Assembly (NCBI GenBank): GCA_037957365.1
Contig: JARHVA010002371.1
Location: forward strand, 124,001-188,000
Source: Torreya grandis
Lineage: Eukaryota; Streptophyta; Pinopsida; Cupressales; Taxaceae
DNA: 64,000 nt
Direction of reading: 5' to 3'
The notes beneath the pieces are model-generated. The model did not search any database and was not told the DNA's origin. It was given only the letters and a program-made list of their open reading frames with translations. This document shows positions 20,751 to 34,508 of this stretch, one piece after another (within the stretch, counting starts at the first letter, position 1; each line of letters starts with the position of its first letter). Made by a program: the position numbers and the translations under genes.

Positions 20751-22850
20751 GAGCTTGACTAGTTATTAAAATTGGGACTTGATCACTTGCAATTCATGAT
20801 TTTTTTAAACTTTATATTTTTTTCAATAAGGGGGTATAGTTCTCTATCAATAGTTACAGTCTCAGGGCAATTTGGTTTCACTTGTATATGGGTGTACTCC
20901 TTTGTTCTCTTTTCAAATTTTTAAAATTTTAAAGTCTTTTGAAAAATTTTAAATGAAAAAATGAGTACTTCACGAGCGGGTGTAAGGTTTTTTAAATTTG
21001 AGATGTTGTAAGGTTTGCTAAATTTAAGTGCCCTCCATAATTGAAGTATATTCTCAAATACAAAAAGTGTTGTATGCACTCTGGTTCAACTCTTTATCTC
21101 TTACTCTAACAATTTTATTTTTAGAATAAAGTAGGGTAAATGTAGACACATAAATATGGTCTATATACTTGACAATGCTAATTCTTAACACATTTTAAAC
21201 CATATGACTTGGGCACAAATATATGATTTTTAGTGGGTTTGACTATTTATTTGTCATTACTAATGTACATAACTTTCAATGTCAAATATTTAAGTTGTCT
21301 AAAATCACCTTCAAGCTGTCTATAGTTTAGGACATGGGTCCTTAATCCTCTTAAACATGTATGTTCTAAGCATATTGGAGTGCATTGTGTTTCTATCTAC
21401 TTACAATGGCCATATCTTGAGCTAATTAACTAGTTTCCAAATTTGAAATCAATGTTTTGGGTTTACCCACATGTTTCACATAGTTGGCTAAAGGAAATTG
21501 TTAAAAGGTTCACCTATAAATACATGCCAAGAGTTTATCATTAGTCTCACTTATTATTCACTTGGTTCAAACTTTACACTTCTGCACATTGAAAAAATAT
21601 ATCCTATTCTACCCAAATTCTAAATCATTCACAATGAGTAGTCATAAGCCAAGTCAAAATCCTTCTAAATTAAGTCAATAACCATCATTGTCAAGTGTCT
21701 AAGTGATTTTATAGTTGCACACATATATTCAAAGGAACACAATTTCACATTTATTTTAGGTGGGATAGCTATATAGACTTGATTTCCCTCTTTGAAGTAT
21801 TGAATACGTAAGAAAAAATCAATCATCAAATAGGGTGATTGTGGTAAGCTCATCCATCACCATCATATTTTTTTTTAGGTTCTCAAGTTATCAAAGTTCC
21901 ATAATGGTTTCCAAAACAACAATATAAACAATTATTTATACATATAAAAACCCTAATTACGATATAAATTTCTCATTATTCACAAATACAATAGGTGAAA
22001 TGATAAGTTTTTAGGCATAGTCAACAAAGACAAGTCTACGATAAATGGAAATTGGTGCACTATATCGTCATCCACTTAAACACTCTTTTACACAAATATA
22101 TTTTGTTTTTACCATTTATTTTTCATTTTAAAATTTTAATTTATCTGTCTATTCCTGTTAATAACATGTCACAGTCAACTAAGACAAGTCTGCAATAAAT
22201 AGATTAGATTGCATTGTGCTGCTATCCACTTACGACATACCTATTTAGATTCTATTTATGCTCTTAATAATGATCATAATCTTGCATAGTCACTTCTTAT
22301 GATTTCCACTTGCAGCTAGTTAGAACAACAAACAAAAATAAGTGTGCAAACTAAGTATATTTCTTCTTAGTGTTTTCCTAAAATAATAACTTTCTATATT
22401 TAACAATTTGTGAAAATCAGAATAGTTGAATATTGTACATCTTTAACACTATGATATTTACAATTTTATACCTATACATTAACAAAATTTATTGTTTTAT
22501 CAAAAATAGGTTAAAAAAAATGTTACCAACAATATTTGATTAACAACCATATTAATAAAGGACTGCCATATTATTTGTGTCTATGTCTATGTCTACATTT
22601 CATTTAGTCATTGATAAAGTCCAATCACTGAGTATGGGTCCTTTCACATCTGGACAAATGACTAGAACATCCTTCTATATTGTATCTTCATTGAAATGTT
22701 TCTCCCAAACTTTGAAATGTGTTGGGGACAAAGAATGTTTTGTTTTATACCTAGGTTGTCTCCCTATTCACCAAAATGAAATGACTTTAAATATGTCCAT
22801 AAGACCAAACGGTCTATGGTACCACTGATTACATTGATTGCTCCAACTGC

Positions 22851-25050
22851 TCAAAGATTTGTGGGCTTAATGGTATCATTTATAAGGTTGTTTCTATTCT
22901 TGTTGATTTGAGTTAACATCTCCCCCAACCATTTTATTATGTGTTCCTCGAATAGCTCTACCATGAAACCAATTCTTAATGTTTCCTTATATTTGGCTTG
23001 GATGTTTTTATACCTTGGACATTCAAGGATGAAATGCTCATCCCTTTCGATTGCCACTGTGGTGAATAAAATGTAAATTCTCTCTTCCCACTATTCCTTA
23101 TGTCTTTATTTTTTCATCTCACATCTAACCCTATGGGATCTAGTCTTTACTTGAGCAATGGGATTTTTTTCTCTCCACTTAATTTCAACTCCTATGTATG
23201 TTTTCTCACAATGTTCATAAGTAGATTTGAACTATGTAATAAATTTTTGTCATTTCATACTTGTTTTCTTCCTCCAGACCACCATTCTAAACTTTACATT
23301 CACATACTTTTTTATGTCTTTGTTAAGGACGGGTATTTGTTTATTGATATTTAATCTACTCATACATTTATGGTTTTGTTTCATCCGCATGTTTTTTCGC
23401 CTATGCATCTCTTTGTTTCTTGCAATGCTAGGTTAAATGTTGGTCTTTCATGTTTTTTGTTTTTTTAAGTAACATATAAGCTTGGTCACAATGGTTGCCT
23501 CTAAAGGGAAATTTCCTATTTCAGAAAGAATGATTTCCTAGGGAACTGAAGCCTTACTTTTAAATTTGTTTGTGATTAGACACTTTTGGACCCTTTCTAT
23601 TTATCTTAATTTTATTCTCATCATTCTACTATCTCTGACCTTGTAATCATACGACACCACCAATGTGACAAGTAACCCAAATAAGACCCTAACGGTCTTC
23701 CAATCCCATAACTCAGTATTCCTACACCTCTTTTAGAGTGTATAAATCGTTAACCACCCTCCTTTTATTATTTTCATCCTAAAAATATCCCAACTAAGCT
23801 TGATGTGAAAGTTAACTTCAAGATAATCTCTTGTAAAATAAAAGTCGAGATGTTGCTTCTTCCTTTTCATTGATAAAATCACAATTTTGGTGTTACTAAT
23901 GTTTACCTACATCCCTACTCATTTAAAAAAGTGCTATGGGGAATGTAGGTGGTTTCATAGATATTGGATTGTCTCTACCATTATAATTAGGTCATCAACA
24001 TAGAGTATGAGTTTCACCACATATTTGGCCAAGTGGACCCCTTCCCATACAAAATGTTTATCCAATATTATAACTTGTCAATGTATAACCCAAATACAAA
24101 CAATGATAGAGGGAGTTTGATGCTTATATCACTCTATAAACATTCAGACAACTTTGCTTACATTTTGATTTTAGCCTTGACTTGGTCATATAATCTGTGA
24201 ACTGTTATTTTGTAGTGTGCTAGAATCCCTAGATCATTTATTCTACTCCATATTTCATTTTTTGGTACTATGTCAACTGCCTTTTTTAAGTCTACAAATT
24301 GACAATATGATTCTAGATTTTTTATCCCAAGCCTTTTCAACTAGGTGTCTGAGTATGCCACAATGATTGATAGTTGAGTGTTTGGGTCTAAATCACACTT
24401 TCCTATTTGATCTCTTTCTTCTTTCCTTCACCTAACTGCTATTCTTATGTTCTATCATACTCTCAAATAACTTTACAAAAAGAGGATTGACCATGATCAT
24501 TCGATAATTTGAGGGATTGTTAACATCAATTTTAAATAGCGGTATGCTTAGGTTGGTTGTCCACTCTTTTGGGAAGCCATTGTGGATGACCTCATTGAAA
24601 ATATCTTTGATTTGAGATGTTAGGATATATGCTCCCAATTTTAGATTCTTCGCTGGGAGGTTGCTAGCTTTTTAATCCATTATATGATGTATTCAATTGT
24701 AAAATATTCTTATTTAACAGTGATTATGAGAGGTGTATCTTATTTATTTTCATGATCATACAAATGTTTTGAATATTCCAACCAGTGACTTATTGTTATA
24801 TTGTTCTATGTTTGTGTTTTTTATTGGTAGAGATCCCTCTAAATTCTCTTTGGTTCATGTTTTCCTTAGTAAATCAACACCTTCCTCCTAGTTATTATAT
24901 ACCCTTTTTTTGTGTCCTCACCAGTTGCTCATATTATTTTCCATTTGTATATTTTTTACCTACTAGTTCCTTCTACAGTAATTGCATTGAATTGCATTCT
25001 TCATTGTACCACAAGTTTGTTGGGAAGCTATTTCTTTCCTTCCTTTCAAT
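22851..25050 (-). pseudogene. LINE (non-LTR retrotransposon) reverse transcriptase remnant
   Basis: Right to left: NLWYNEECNSMQ near 24985-25020, KHLYDHEN near 24750, then the RT fingers at 24432-24638 (IKDIFNEVIHNGFPKEWTT, NPSNYRMIMVNPLF). The palm follows at 24158-24340 (CQFVDLKKAVDIVPK, IWSRINDLGILAHYK) and the catalytic box ILYVDDLIIMV with YVDD at about 23985-24002. A C-terminal piece at 22851-23057 reads DEHFILECPRYKNI and HIIKWLGEM. NYRTIM and KAFDTVP-like motifs and the lack of LTRs place it among LINEs. The catalytic YVDD is intact, but the frame is broken many times. No poly-A tail or endonuclease was identified. Confidence 0.75.
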
Positions 25051-28000
25051 TTTAGCTATTGTGCATGTGTTTATCAATTCTTGAATGGTGTGCATTAGCT
25101 TCTTACTCTTAATGTAATATATACAAATGTCAGGTGCTCCCCTACTTTCTCATTTTTTCAATTTTCTATACAATGCTATCCTGAAGGCTTGTTGATTTTA
25201 CTCTATCAAGAGGATGTTTCGTTTGAATGACAATTTACTTTGTTGACCCCATCATACTCATCAAGTTATTTATCTCCTTATAATTAGAGTTTCTATATCA
25301 AATTTATGGATTAAGAGAGTTTTAATCATAATTAGACAAACTATTGCATAAAATTAGAATGTTACAAATATACAATAAATGACACAATTTAATTTATTTT
25401 TTTAAAAATATATAAATATGTCAAAAAGAGAAAGTTCCAAAGAAGAACAACATAACTAGAAATAAGATATGCATGAATGTAAGTGCAATATAAAACTAAC
25501 TGTATGATTGTATAATGACACTGTGAATAAGAAATATGATTTTACTTGAATCTGGGATAACGCTGCACTATTCAGATAAGGGTGGTCCGTGTTGGTGTCC
25601 TTAGGGCATGCCAACATCTAGTAAGTTTTTATCTCTATGTGAAATTTTGGACCTGTGTGCTTTCCTCTGTTAGATCTATGTGTGTGATTAGATCTGTGCG
25701 ATTTGTTGTGGAAGTTGTTACATGCCTTATTATTTACATGGAACCCTAGCTCAATAGGTTATGAAGATAAAATGAAATAAAGGAGAAAAATTGGTTAATG
25801 GTTGAGGTTGTGCTCGGCCTCAACACCCCTATGTTGAGCACTACCTATATACCAATACTTCAAAAAGAGATCAAACTTTATGTAGTTCTTCCATGCTATA
25901 ATGGTGTGTGTGAAATACTAGCGTAATGTTATATGTTGGTGCAAATCCTAGTGTGATTAATTTATTCAACAATTACATGTGATCTTGGAGGTGTATTTAG
26001 ACTTAACTTAGGACTATTAGGACTGTGTGGAAAACAAATTGGGAATAATAAATGATTTCATCTCAATGTGCAGTTAGATGTTTTGGTCTTTTCAATCATA
26101 CGAGCCTCTAATGAATAAATGGATTGAAAATATGGATTTATAGTGATAATATCAAAATTTATTTGAATGGGGCTTGTGAAACATGCATGATGACCCATTT
26201 GATGAATTTTAATTTCATCAACTAGCCATTATTTGGTGGGTGGACGTCGTTGATGGAATTAGACACCATTAGTGAATGAGCTAGTCTTAAAAGAGTGAGC
26301 TTGTCTAAAGGGAAAATACAACTATGTTGGAAATGTGGATCATTCACACGGTAAGATTGAGTTGTTTAGAATGAGAAATGAAGACCTTTTGTGACCATTA
26401 GCTACTTGGAGGAATAGGTCATCCACATATAAGTGAAGGAATGATGGTAAATGACCATAAAATTAGGCATGGGATAAGTGTACATAATGATGGTCAAAAG
26501 TTCATTGTTTTAAGAATAAATATTAATTTATGTGTCTATATTTGCCTCCTTTTTATTCTAGTAATGCAAAAAAGTTAAATTACTAGAGTAAAAGGAAAAC
26601 AATTATACTTGAACTTGTCTATGAAGAATAGTCTTGAATGCAGGCCACACATTGAACTATGCTTCATAAAAAACTGTAATAAAACATATATAAATCAGTC
26701 CTTACTTTGAATGAAAATTTAAAATTAAAGAAAATAAACTTATAAATAAAATAATTAATAATAAATACACCTGAGTGGTTATATGAACCATTGTGTTTTC
26801 TAATGAAAAATTGGTGATCGTAGAGGGTAGAACCCTTGGAGATTTATTATTCTTTGAAAAACTTGGATTGGACCATGCATGCCCTAATCTTTATTGATAT
26901 GAGAGTTTTATTAAGAACTCAAGATGTTCTTGAATCCATAATTGCATACCTAAAGTAGTAGAGTAGCTTGGAATCTCTATATGAATTCTAATGGATCATT
27001 CAGGCACAAAACTAAGTAAGAAGGTGATCATGTGCCATACACGTGCCTCCAATATGATATCTATGTGGATATGGATTCTGAAACTAAGTAATATCATATG
27101 GATTTTTAACAAAAATATATTTGAAAATTTTGGAACACATGCTACACATGATGCCCCCATTTTGATCAATATTTGAGATGAACCTGAGTATTCATCTAAA
27201 ATGATTATAAAAACTTATTAAAAAATGTCTTATAACTGAATCTGATTCTAAGAGTTTATGGAAATCACTATTTTCTGACTGCTAGGATAAAAACATGTTG
27301 TTTTGGACATGACTAGCCTACATCTTTGTCCAAATGAAGCGTTGTTTTATAAAACTATTATCTAAGTAATTTCTTTGTATGCACTGTGATCAATTGAGAA
27401 AAATTCTTTTTTTATTTGTGCATTGTGCTATTGTATCTTAGTCTCTAAGACAAGCCATTATGTATGCGCCCTATTTTTGAAGTGAGTTGTAAAGCATGCA
27501 TAATAACTTCTCTCAAAAGAAGAAAGTTATGCAAATGATGTTATATAAAAGATTGAAATTTATATTAATAATGATAGCATTGAATATCATGACATCATCA
27601 TAAATAAAATAAATAATGTAATAACATAAGATGCATGTAGAACTAAGCATACACAGTTTTATGTCTAGATAAATGTTATCAATGAGGAACACAATGAATA
27701 ATGATCATTTGAAACTAATATAGAGAAACTTAGGGAGGATGCATGATATCCATCATGACATCAAAAAATTGAAAATATGTATGATATCCATCATGACATT
27801 GAAATCTAAGTAATTGAGCAAATGAGTGTCATGGCCATAACACACACATACAAAGCACATGAAAAATCACATAAAGACATATTAGAAGGTCAAAGGACCA
27901 CATATAATGGACTTGTTTAAATGTCACTCACACACATAAAAATATATAATAAGACATAAAGACACAATCAAGGACAAGTTAAAATGCTTACAATCCAAAC

Positions 28001-29179
28001 AAAGTTGAATTCACATAAAACATAAAGTAAGAAAACAAACACAAAAATCATGCATGAATAAACAAATGATATACATAAGAAACTTGTAACATTGGTATAT
28101 TCAACAACTCAGGTATCCAATAATCTAGCAATGTGAAAGTAAGTGATTAAATAATCACGTAATGTAATGCACTAAAGTAAGAACAATAGGGATTGTCATA
28201 GAATGATATAAGTTGCCTTAAAAAATGTACATAATGAACTTGATATGATATAAACAAGTTGTAGAAGGTTTATGAATAGTTTGAATTTATAAAAATAGAG
28301 CCTATGCTCACTAAGACAAGTCTATTGGAATAATATGAGTGTAGCATGTTATTGTATGGGTTGGAGTGATTTTATCTATGTAAAATTTATGGGCTTGAGA
28401 TAGTATTGCCGTCTGAAATTACACTTGAAAATAACATGTATGCTTTGCAACTCACTCAATCACACTTTTGAAACATATTTGATATAAAATAAGATATAAA
28501 TAAATATTGCACATACTAATCACAAATTTAATTAATGTAAATGAACTAGACATAACATGCATACGTCCTAGTTTTAGAATTTTTTGAAATATTTTTATTT
28601 ATTTATTTTTATATGTATGAAAATTGAAAAGGAACATACCAACCAATGATTATTATAAGAGCCTTACAATCAATAGGTATTATATCTAGTGTAGGAATGA
28701 TGATATATCACAAATGGAAAGTATCATGCCACTATGAATTAATTAATCTTTACTCTAAATCTTAAACTAATATAAATTTATAACATAAGTGCCACTGTCA
28801 TAATGATAATTTGTAGTATTATGTGTATGTTATTTTTCATGATGAAATCTATGAATCTTCAAAACCATCATGGATTGTTTAAACTCCGTGTTGGTGTCCT
28901 TTGTGGAACTATCTTAATGCCTTGTAGTACCAATCTAGGACATGCTTGAGTAGGTGGTAGATATCTATAATTTGTGAAAAATCTATGATTAAGTGGCCTT
29001 TTAAGGATAGGTCTCCTTGGAGAATGGAGAACTTGCTTCTGAATGCTCTAGGTGGGTTGAACCTGTTTAGGTTACTCAACTATAATTTATTGTGTAGGAA
29101 CAAGGACCTTTGATTGTAGGGGGTATTCATATAGAATACCATACATTGTGATAACCTCATAAGCAAAAATATATTTCAA
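25051..29179. other. No gene seen; A/T-rich sequence
   Basis: Nothing with recognisable coding content. The right end of the LINE may extend to about 25250. GATATCCATCATGACAT occurs twice near 27748 and 27783. CCGTGTTGGTGTCCTT is shared between about 25587 and 28888, hinting at two traces of one old repeat. Confidence 0.4.
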
Positions 29180-30720
29180 ACATATGTATACTGTAGAAAT
29201 AATTTCATGAAACTGTTGGATCTAAGGACATCCTAATATCATATCGAAGACCCTTTCACTAGGTACTACTATAAACTTGATGGCCACGTACACTGAGCCA
29301 ATTTGTATTGGTAATGTTATCTCACCAATATAATACTGAATATGACCATTCAATCCTTGATTAATATTATTGTTGGAAGTAAATATTGATTTATATATCT
29401 AAGATGAGGGATAATTGTGATAGTGCACAACATATATTCACACTTGAAATGTTATCAACTATGACATTCTAGATAGGTTGATGATCAATGTAATCTCAAA
29501 TGAACAAAGAATGCAAATTAAAATCACTATCGATAATATCATGCTTTCCTAATGTGATAAGTGGATTAGATGGAATTGAAACATTATATGTACCAATTAT
29601 GTCATTCAAAGGATGTTGTGCCTCTATATGAGGATGATAAGAAGTTGGTGGAGGATGCTCATTATATGTGTAATGCAATTTTGGTTTGTTTACTTTTTAT
29701 TGACTTATATGTTTAGGGAAAGGATCATTGAGTATATTCATTATTTTAATCTCACTTGGTTGTGCCTTTGTACTATAGATAGGTGTACTCACATCAATGA
29801 TGTTCTCATCTATCAATCCTTGAATCTTATGTCGTAAATTGATGTACCTATTGGTAGTATGCCCTAGTGCTCTATGATAGTCATAAAAAGCATTCTGATA
29901 AAATATTTTGGAAGAGGCTTAGTCGTATCAACCTATTTAATGGGAGGGAGTGATATGACCCTACATTCTAATAAATTTTATAACACATTGTAGGGAACTT
30001 CTTAAAAGTTGGTAAACTATCTCCTTGGAGGAGCTGATAATACAATATGTGGAGTAGGTTTTGAAACTAAATTTAATGTTGCCTTTGGATCACTATTGAT
30101 TTCACTTGGTCTCACCATGTATGATGGCTCACTTATATTGTTTACTTGAGGATTATAAATTGGGTTGGTGGTGTATTGAGCTTATTCATGGTAAATAACT
30201 TAACCTCTCTTTCTTTAACTATGTGACATAAATCTGTGAATGGAAGAAACATCTTAAACATAATAGATTCATGTATAGGTATAAGAAAAATTTGATTGAA
30301 GATGTATTGAAATTATTTATTTACCATAGGATTTGTCATTTGGTCTTATAACTTAGTACATATTCTGTAATACACTCGTTGGATTCTTGTTTGAGTTGAG
30401 CAATCTAAGCATATGAAATCTTTTCATTGATGTTGATTGAGAAATGTGTAAGGAAAAAATCATCCAAGGATTAAATGCATGAACAAACTAATGTGGTAAA
30501 TCATAAAACTATTTGAATGCATATTCTTTTAAACTTATATGAAATAACTTGGTCAATAACCTATAATTGGATGTATAGTCCAAATGTGATGCTGGAAATG
30601 CTCTCAAAGATTGTTCAAAGTCATAATTTTCATCATATAATGTAAGTTTAGGTGCCGTGAAATGAGTTGGTAAAGGATATGTAAAAATATGTTGAGCCAA
30701 TGGAGTATGCAATAAATTTT
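29180..30720 (-). pseudogene. Tat-type gypsy gag and protease (decayed)
   Basis: Right to left: capsid N-terminus TYPLPTHFTAPKLTLYDENY and LDYTSNYRLLTKLFHISL (30509-30712), AQLKQESNECITEYV near 30370-30410, then the knuckle region YDYHRALGHTTNRYINLRHK (about 29835-29895) followed by IQGLIDENIIDV. Two of the knuckle Cys are Tyr here. The protease lies further left: EITLPIQIGSVYV and FDMILGCP at about 29235-29345, the latter matching the ILGRPW end of Tat proteases. No RT follows. The extent to the right of 30720 is uncertain. Confidence 0.75.
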
Positions 30721-31343
30721 GTAAATCAAGACTTTGATTAGTTTTGAAGCATTTTTTTCTATTTGTAACACCTTAGTTTATAGAGATTAAATAGTCTGTA
30801 AATGGGATTGTACATCAATAAGAGAATGTGTGATAACTAATGGTGGGTTCTAAAATTATTGAGTAGGAATAAGCATATTAATATATGGAAACCCTTGGGT
30901 TTCCCCCATATTAGATGGTACTACAAAGGTTGTATTGAATTATGTGGGGAAAGGTAAGGAACCCATATCAGTTGAAGTATTTGAGGATTGGCCTTCAGAT
31001 GTATTTTTTATTTCCTCTCTAACTATTGTTATAATAACATCTTGTATATATTTATTCTTTTCTAGGTACCCATTTATTGTGTTTGATCTATGTTATCAAA
31101 GCTATTTACTTTCAGGGAAGATAAACTATTAACGAAATGACAATGATCAATCTTTGGTGCAATCCAAAATTGTCCTCATGATTCAAATTGAAATGTGAAA
31201 AGCAATACAATAAATAAGCCAAGATGATTGTTCAATTTAATTACCAAAATGACTCTTCCTATTCCTACAGTAATGAAAATTCAACTTATTATAATAATAA
31301 AAACTATCTTATGACATCTAGAAATATGTACACTATTGTTACA
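30721..31343. other. No gene; probable copia 3' LTR at its right end
   Basis: The last bases before 31344 read TGTAACAATAG on the minus strand, directly after a polypurine tract, so an LTR of the next element should start at 31343 and run left. No partner LTR was found, so its left limit is unknown. Confidence 0.4.
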
Positions 31344-33060
31344 TTCCCCTCTTAATTTGTAGGGGTCATCGTGAGACCAAGCATTCAAATTTCAAAAAAT
31401 TTATTATCCAAGATCTTTTGTCAGGATGTCTATTAGTTTCTCTATTGTAGGGCAATGTTGAAACTTGAGACTGCCATTTTTCACATAGTGCCAAATCAAA
31501 TGAAATTTGGTATTGATATTCTTTGTTCAGTCATGAAAGACTAGATTATTTACCATTTGAATTTTAGAAGTGTTGTCAACCATGAAAAATGTTGATGAAA
31601 CTTGTTCTTAAAAATATGAAAGAAACCTTATGAGCTAAAAAAATCTCTTTGGTTGCCTCTGAATTAGCCATACAATTTGGTTTTGTGGAATAAATTTCCA
31701 ACACTGATCACTTTTTGGATTTGTAATTGACCACCTTTGTTCTAAATATCATTAGAGAACCTGTAGTGGATTTTCCATCTTTATAATCACCAACATAGCT
31801 AGAATATGAATATCCAACTAATTTGAAGTCTCTTACCTTGGAGTATTTGAGCCCAACATTCTATTTTTCTTTGAGATATTGAAGGACTCCTTTTGCTTCT
31901 ACCCAATGACAATCTCTAAGTTGTTTCATAAATCTTGAAAGAACACCAACAAAAAAAGATATATCTGGTCTTGTTGTGGTAACGTAAATTATACTTATAA
32001 TGAGTTTTATGTATTTAGTGGCATTGACCAAATTTATTATATCTTTTGATATCAATTTTAGATTCTGTTTCATGGGTGTTCTGAGAGGCTTACACTCTTC
32101 CATTCTAAACTTGCTCAAAAAGTCACCAATACTCTTCTACTATATAATGAAGATGTACTTTTATTTTTGAATTAATTCAATACCCAAATAGTAATGAAGA
32201 TAACTCAAATTAGTTATTTCAAATATTTTCATCAACTCTGATTTGAACTTTAAAGTGTACCATTCATTATTACATATGATGATCAAATCATTGACGTACA
32301 CCACTACAAATACAACTATTTTGATGAAAAGAGTTTCATATTCAAACTAAAAACATTTAAAGTTAATGTTCATGGGGTGCTCAACTAGTTTATCATACCA
32401 TTCTTGAGGGGATTGTTTACAACCATACAATGGTTTTTCAAGTTTTCACACCTTGTGCTCTTGGCCATTTACTAAAAAACCTTTGGGTTGTGTTATGTAC
32501 ATTGTTTCCTTGAGGTCATCATTTAGAAATGTAGTTTTGATGTCCATTTGGTGAAATTTTCATCCATTGTGAGCTGTTAAAGCCAACATGGTTCAAATGA
32601 CAGTCCATTTTTATGCAGGTGCAAAGGTTTCATTGTTGTTAATTCCTTTTTTTAAACATATCCCTTTGTGACAATTCTAGATTTATGCTTGTCAAGTGAG
32701 TCACCAACCTTGTATATGTTGTAATAGACCAACTTGTAGCTAATTGGTTTGTATCTGAATGGAGGATCAATCAATTTTGAGTCCTATTTTTGACCAATGC
32801 ACTATACTCATCTTTCATTAATTTTATCCAAGGTTCAAGCTTCTCAACATGTTCACAATGATTTTGTTTCTAAAACAAATGAAACATTGAGTTCTTCTTC
32901 TAGAGAATCATTCAAGGTGACCTTTTCAATATTAACTAGAATTTATTCAAAGAACTTGTCTAACTGTGATGCAGATGAATGTACACTTATGGTGCCTATT
33001 TTACCAACTTTGTTGGGTTTAACATCATTCAATGTCTGAGTGGCCAACTTAGGTATATTT
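31344..33060 (-). pseudogene. Copia reverse transcriptase and RNase H fragment
   Basis: A different copia lineage from the 3-15 kb family. Right to left: RT landmarks MDIKTTFLNDDLKETMYI (about 32500-32550), LEKPLYGCKQSPQEWYDKLV (about 32380-32440), the catalytic box VVYVNDLI near 32290 (second residue pair VN-D instead of VDD), then MEECKPLRTPMKQNL and TTRPDISFFVGVLSRFM (31861-32118). RNase H reads LVGYSYSSYVGDYKDGKSTT (about 31770-31830). The coding end near 31370 is followed by a polypurine tract (AAGAGGGGAA, 31344-31353). Integrase, gag and the 5' LTR were not found to the right, so it looks truncated. Confidence 0.8.
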
Positions 33061-34503
33061 TTATGTGGTTTGGGTGCTTAAATTTCATCTTTTAAAGTTC
33101 CTTCACTTTCTATCCTCTGTGATGATCGGTTGTTTAGAACACCAACTTAGATAAGATGGAATCCACCCAACTACTTTTGAAATGAGACAAAATCTCCCCA
33201 AGGTTTACTAATGCCAAGTCTGGTGCTATGGATTAGGTGCTTATACAATCAAAAATAATAAATTTGACATGAAGATACAACTAATTCAATAATTATTCAT
33301 TGCATATATGGGTTCAAAAATGCATTAAAAACAATGAAAAAATTTGCAATCAAGTTAAAACTTATAAACATGGATTGTGACTTTCAAATATATTCTACCT
33401 ATGCTAATAGATGCATAAAAAGATCAAAAAATAAGGGTAAATAGAAAGATGTAAGCCTATTTTGTAACTAAAACAATTATGATTCATTTGAATTAGATGA
33501 ACTCCATGGAATTAGTCTGTTTCCTAGACAATATGCATACAACCATGAACACAAATGATGCAAGAGTCTAATGTATTTAGCTATGAAAAAATATGGACAA
33601 AAACACCATATACATATGTGGATATTTGAACAAGAGTCTTCACAACCTTCTAATTGACAAATATTTGCTTGAAAAATAGTATTTAGATCCACCTTGATCA
33701 GGGGAATTACAGAAAATGATTCAACATAACATTGCTTACAAGAAAAATTAGCTTATGAAATCAAGAAATTGTTGAAAATAATGTTTGGTCCTCTACTACA
33801 CTTTTCCAACACTAATCAATCAACCCCTAAATCAGTCTTATGGATGTCCTTACATAGATTTTCAATAATCTCAATCACCCACTAAGTGATTGAAAATATT
33901 TAATACATTACCCACCTGTCAAGTGGGTGAAAATATTTAATGAAAGGCACTAACTGAGGCACAAATTTAATGTGTTCTTATTTTCAAGGTGACACCATTT
34001 TTTTTGAGTGCATAATTTTCACTAAATATTAGTAACACAACATTGGAATAAACACTTATTTTAATTTCCATGGATCCAAGTGAATCTTAGTCCCTTTTGA
34101 TTGGTTACCATTATATTAAATGTTGGAGAAAGTTCTATCTTCAAGGTGTGAATACTTATCTTGAAAATTGATCAAACAATTTACTATGGTAATCATACTT
34201 GATTAAGGTAATTTTGTACTTTTATGATCCTTGCTCATCTGATCTTGATTTTTATGATTTTTTTGACTCAATCTACTATTTGGCCTACCTTAGAATTTGT
34301 TTTCATGATTGTTTTTCACTAGACAAGGATATATTCAATTACTACACAAATCTGATTTGACTCGTAGTTTAATCCCTAGATTTTGACAGCCTAGAGAGGT
34401 AAAATAGGTGTTATTTTAAATTTTGAGTCTATTCATAGAGGTCTACATATCTTCTTTAGAAAGGCCACTCCACATGTCTAGTTCTCACCACTTTGGGAAA
34501 ACT
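33061..34503. other. No gene seen
   Basis: Possibly very decayed upstream pol of the copia fragment at the left end. The open frame at 33477-33692 (minus, 71 aa) is Cys-rich but matches nothing I recognise. 33860-33930 has a short local repeat (CACCCACTAAGTGATTGAAA and CACCTGTCAAGTGGGTGAAA). Confidence 0.4.
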
Positions 34504-34508
34504 AATGT
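34504..34508. repeat. Target-site duplication AATGT, left copy
   Basis: AATGT precedes the LTR start at 34509 and is repeated at 38563-38567. Confidence 0.85.

Larger units (their letters stand above)
18481..22850. other. No gene seen; A/T-rich sequence with hairpins and an A-rich tract
   Basis: No coding similarity in either strand. 18960-19075 is a run of imperfect A-rich repeats. Two perfect-arm hairpins are listed separately. A 110-aa hydrophobic open frame at 19476-19808 contains a diverged internal repeat and no domain. About 22015-22080 and 22170-22240 share GACAAGTCT...ATCCACTTA, a weak local duplication. Confidence 0.45.

Noticed and set aside
24785..25084. 99-codon plus-strand open frame
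   Set aside because: Antisense to the LINE upstream of its RT (WYNEEC and KHLYDHEN on the minus strand).
33477..33692. Cys-rich 71-codon minus-strand frame resembling a small secreted peptide
   Set aside because: No clear signal peptide, no flanking gene structure, and no regular Cys spacing that I recognise.
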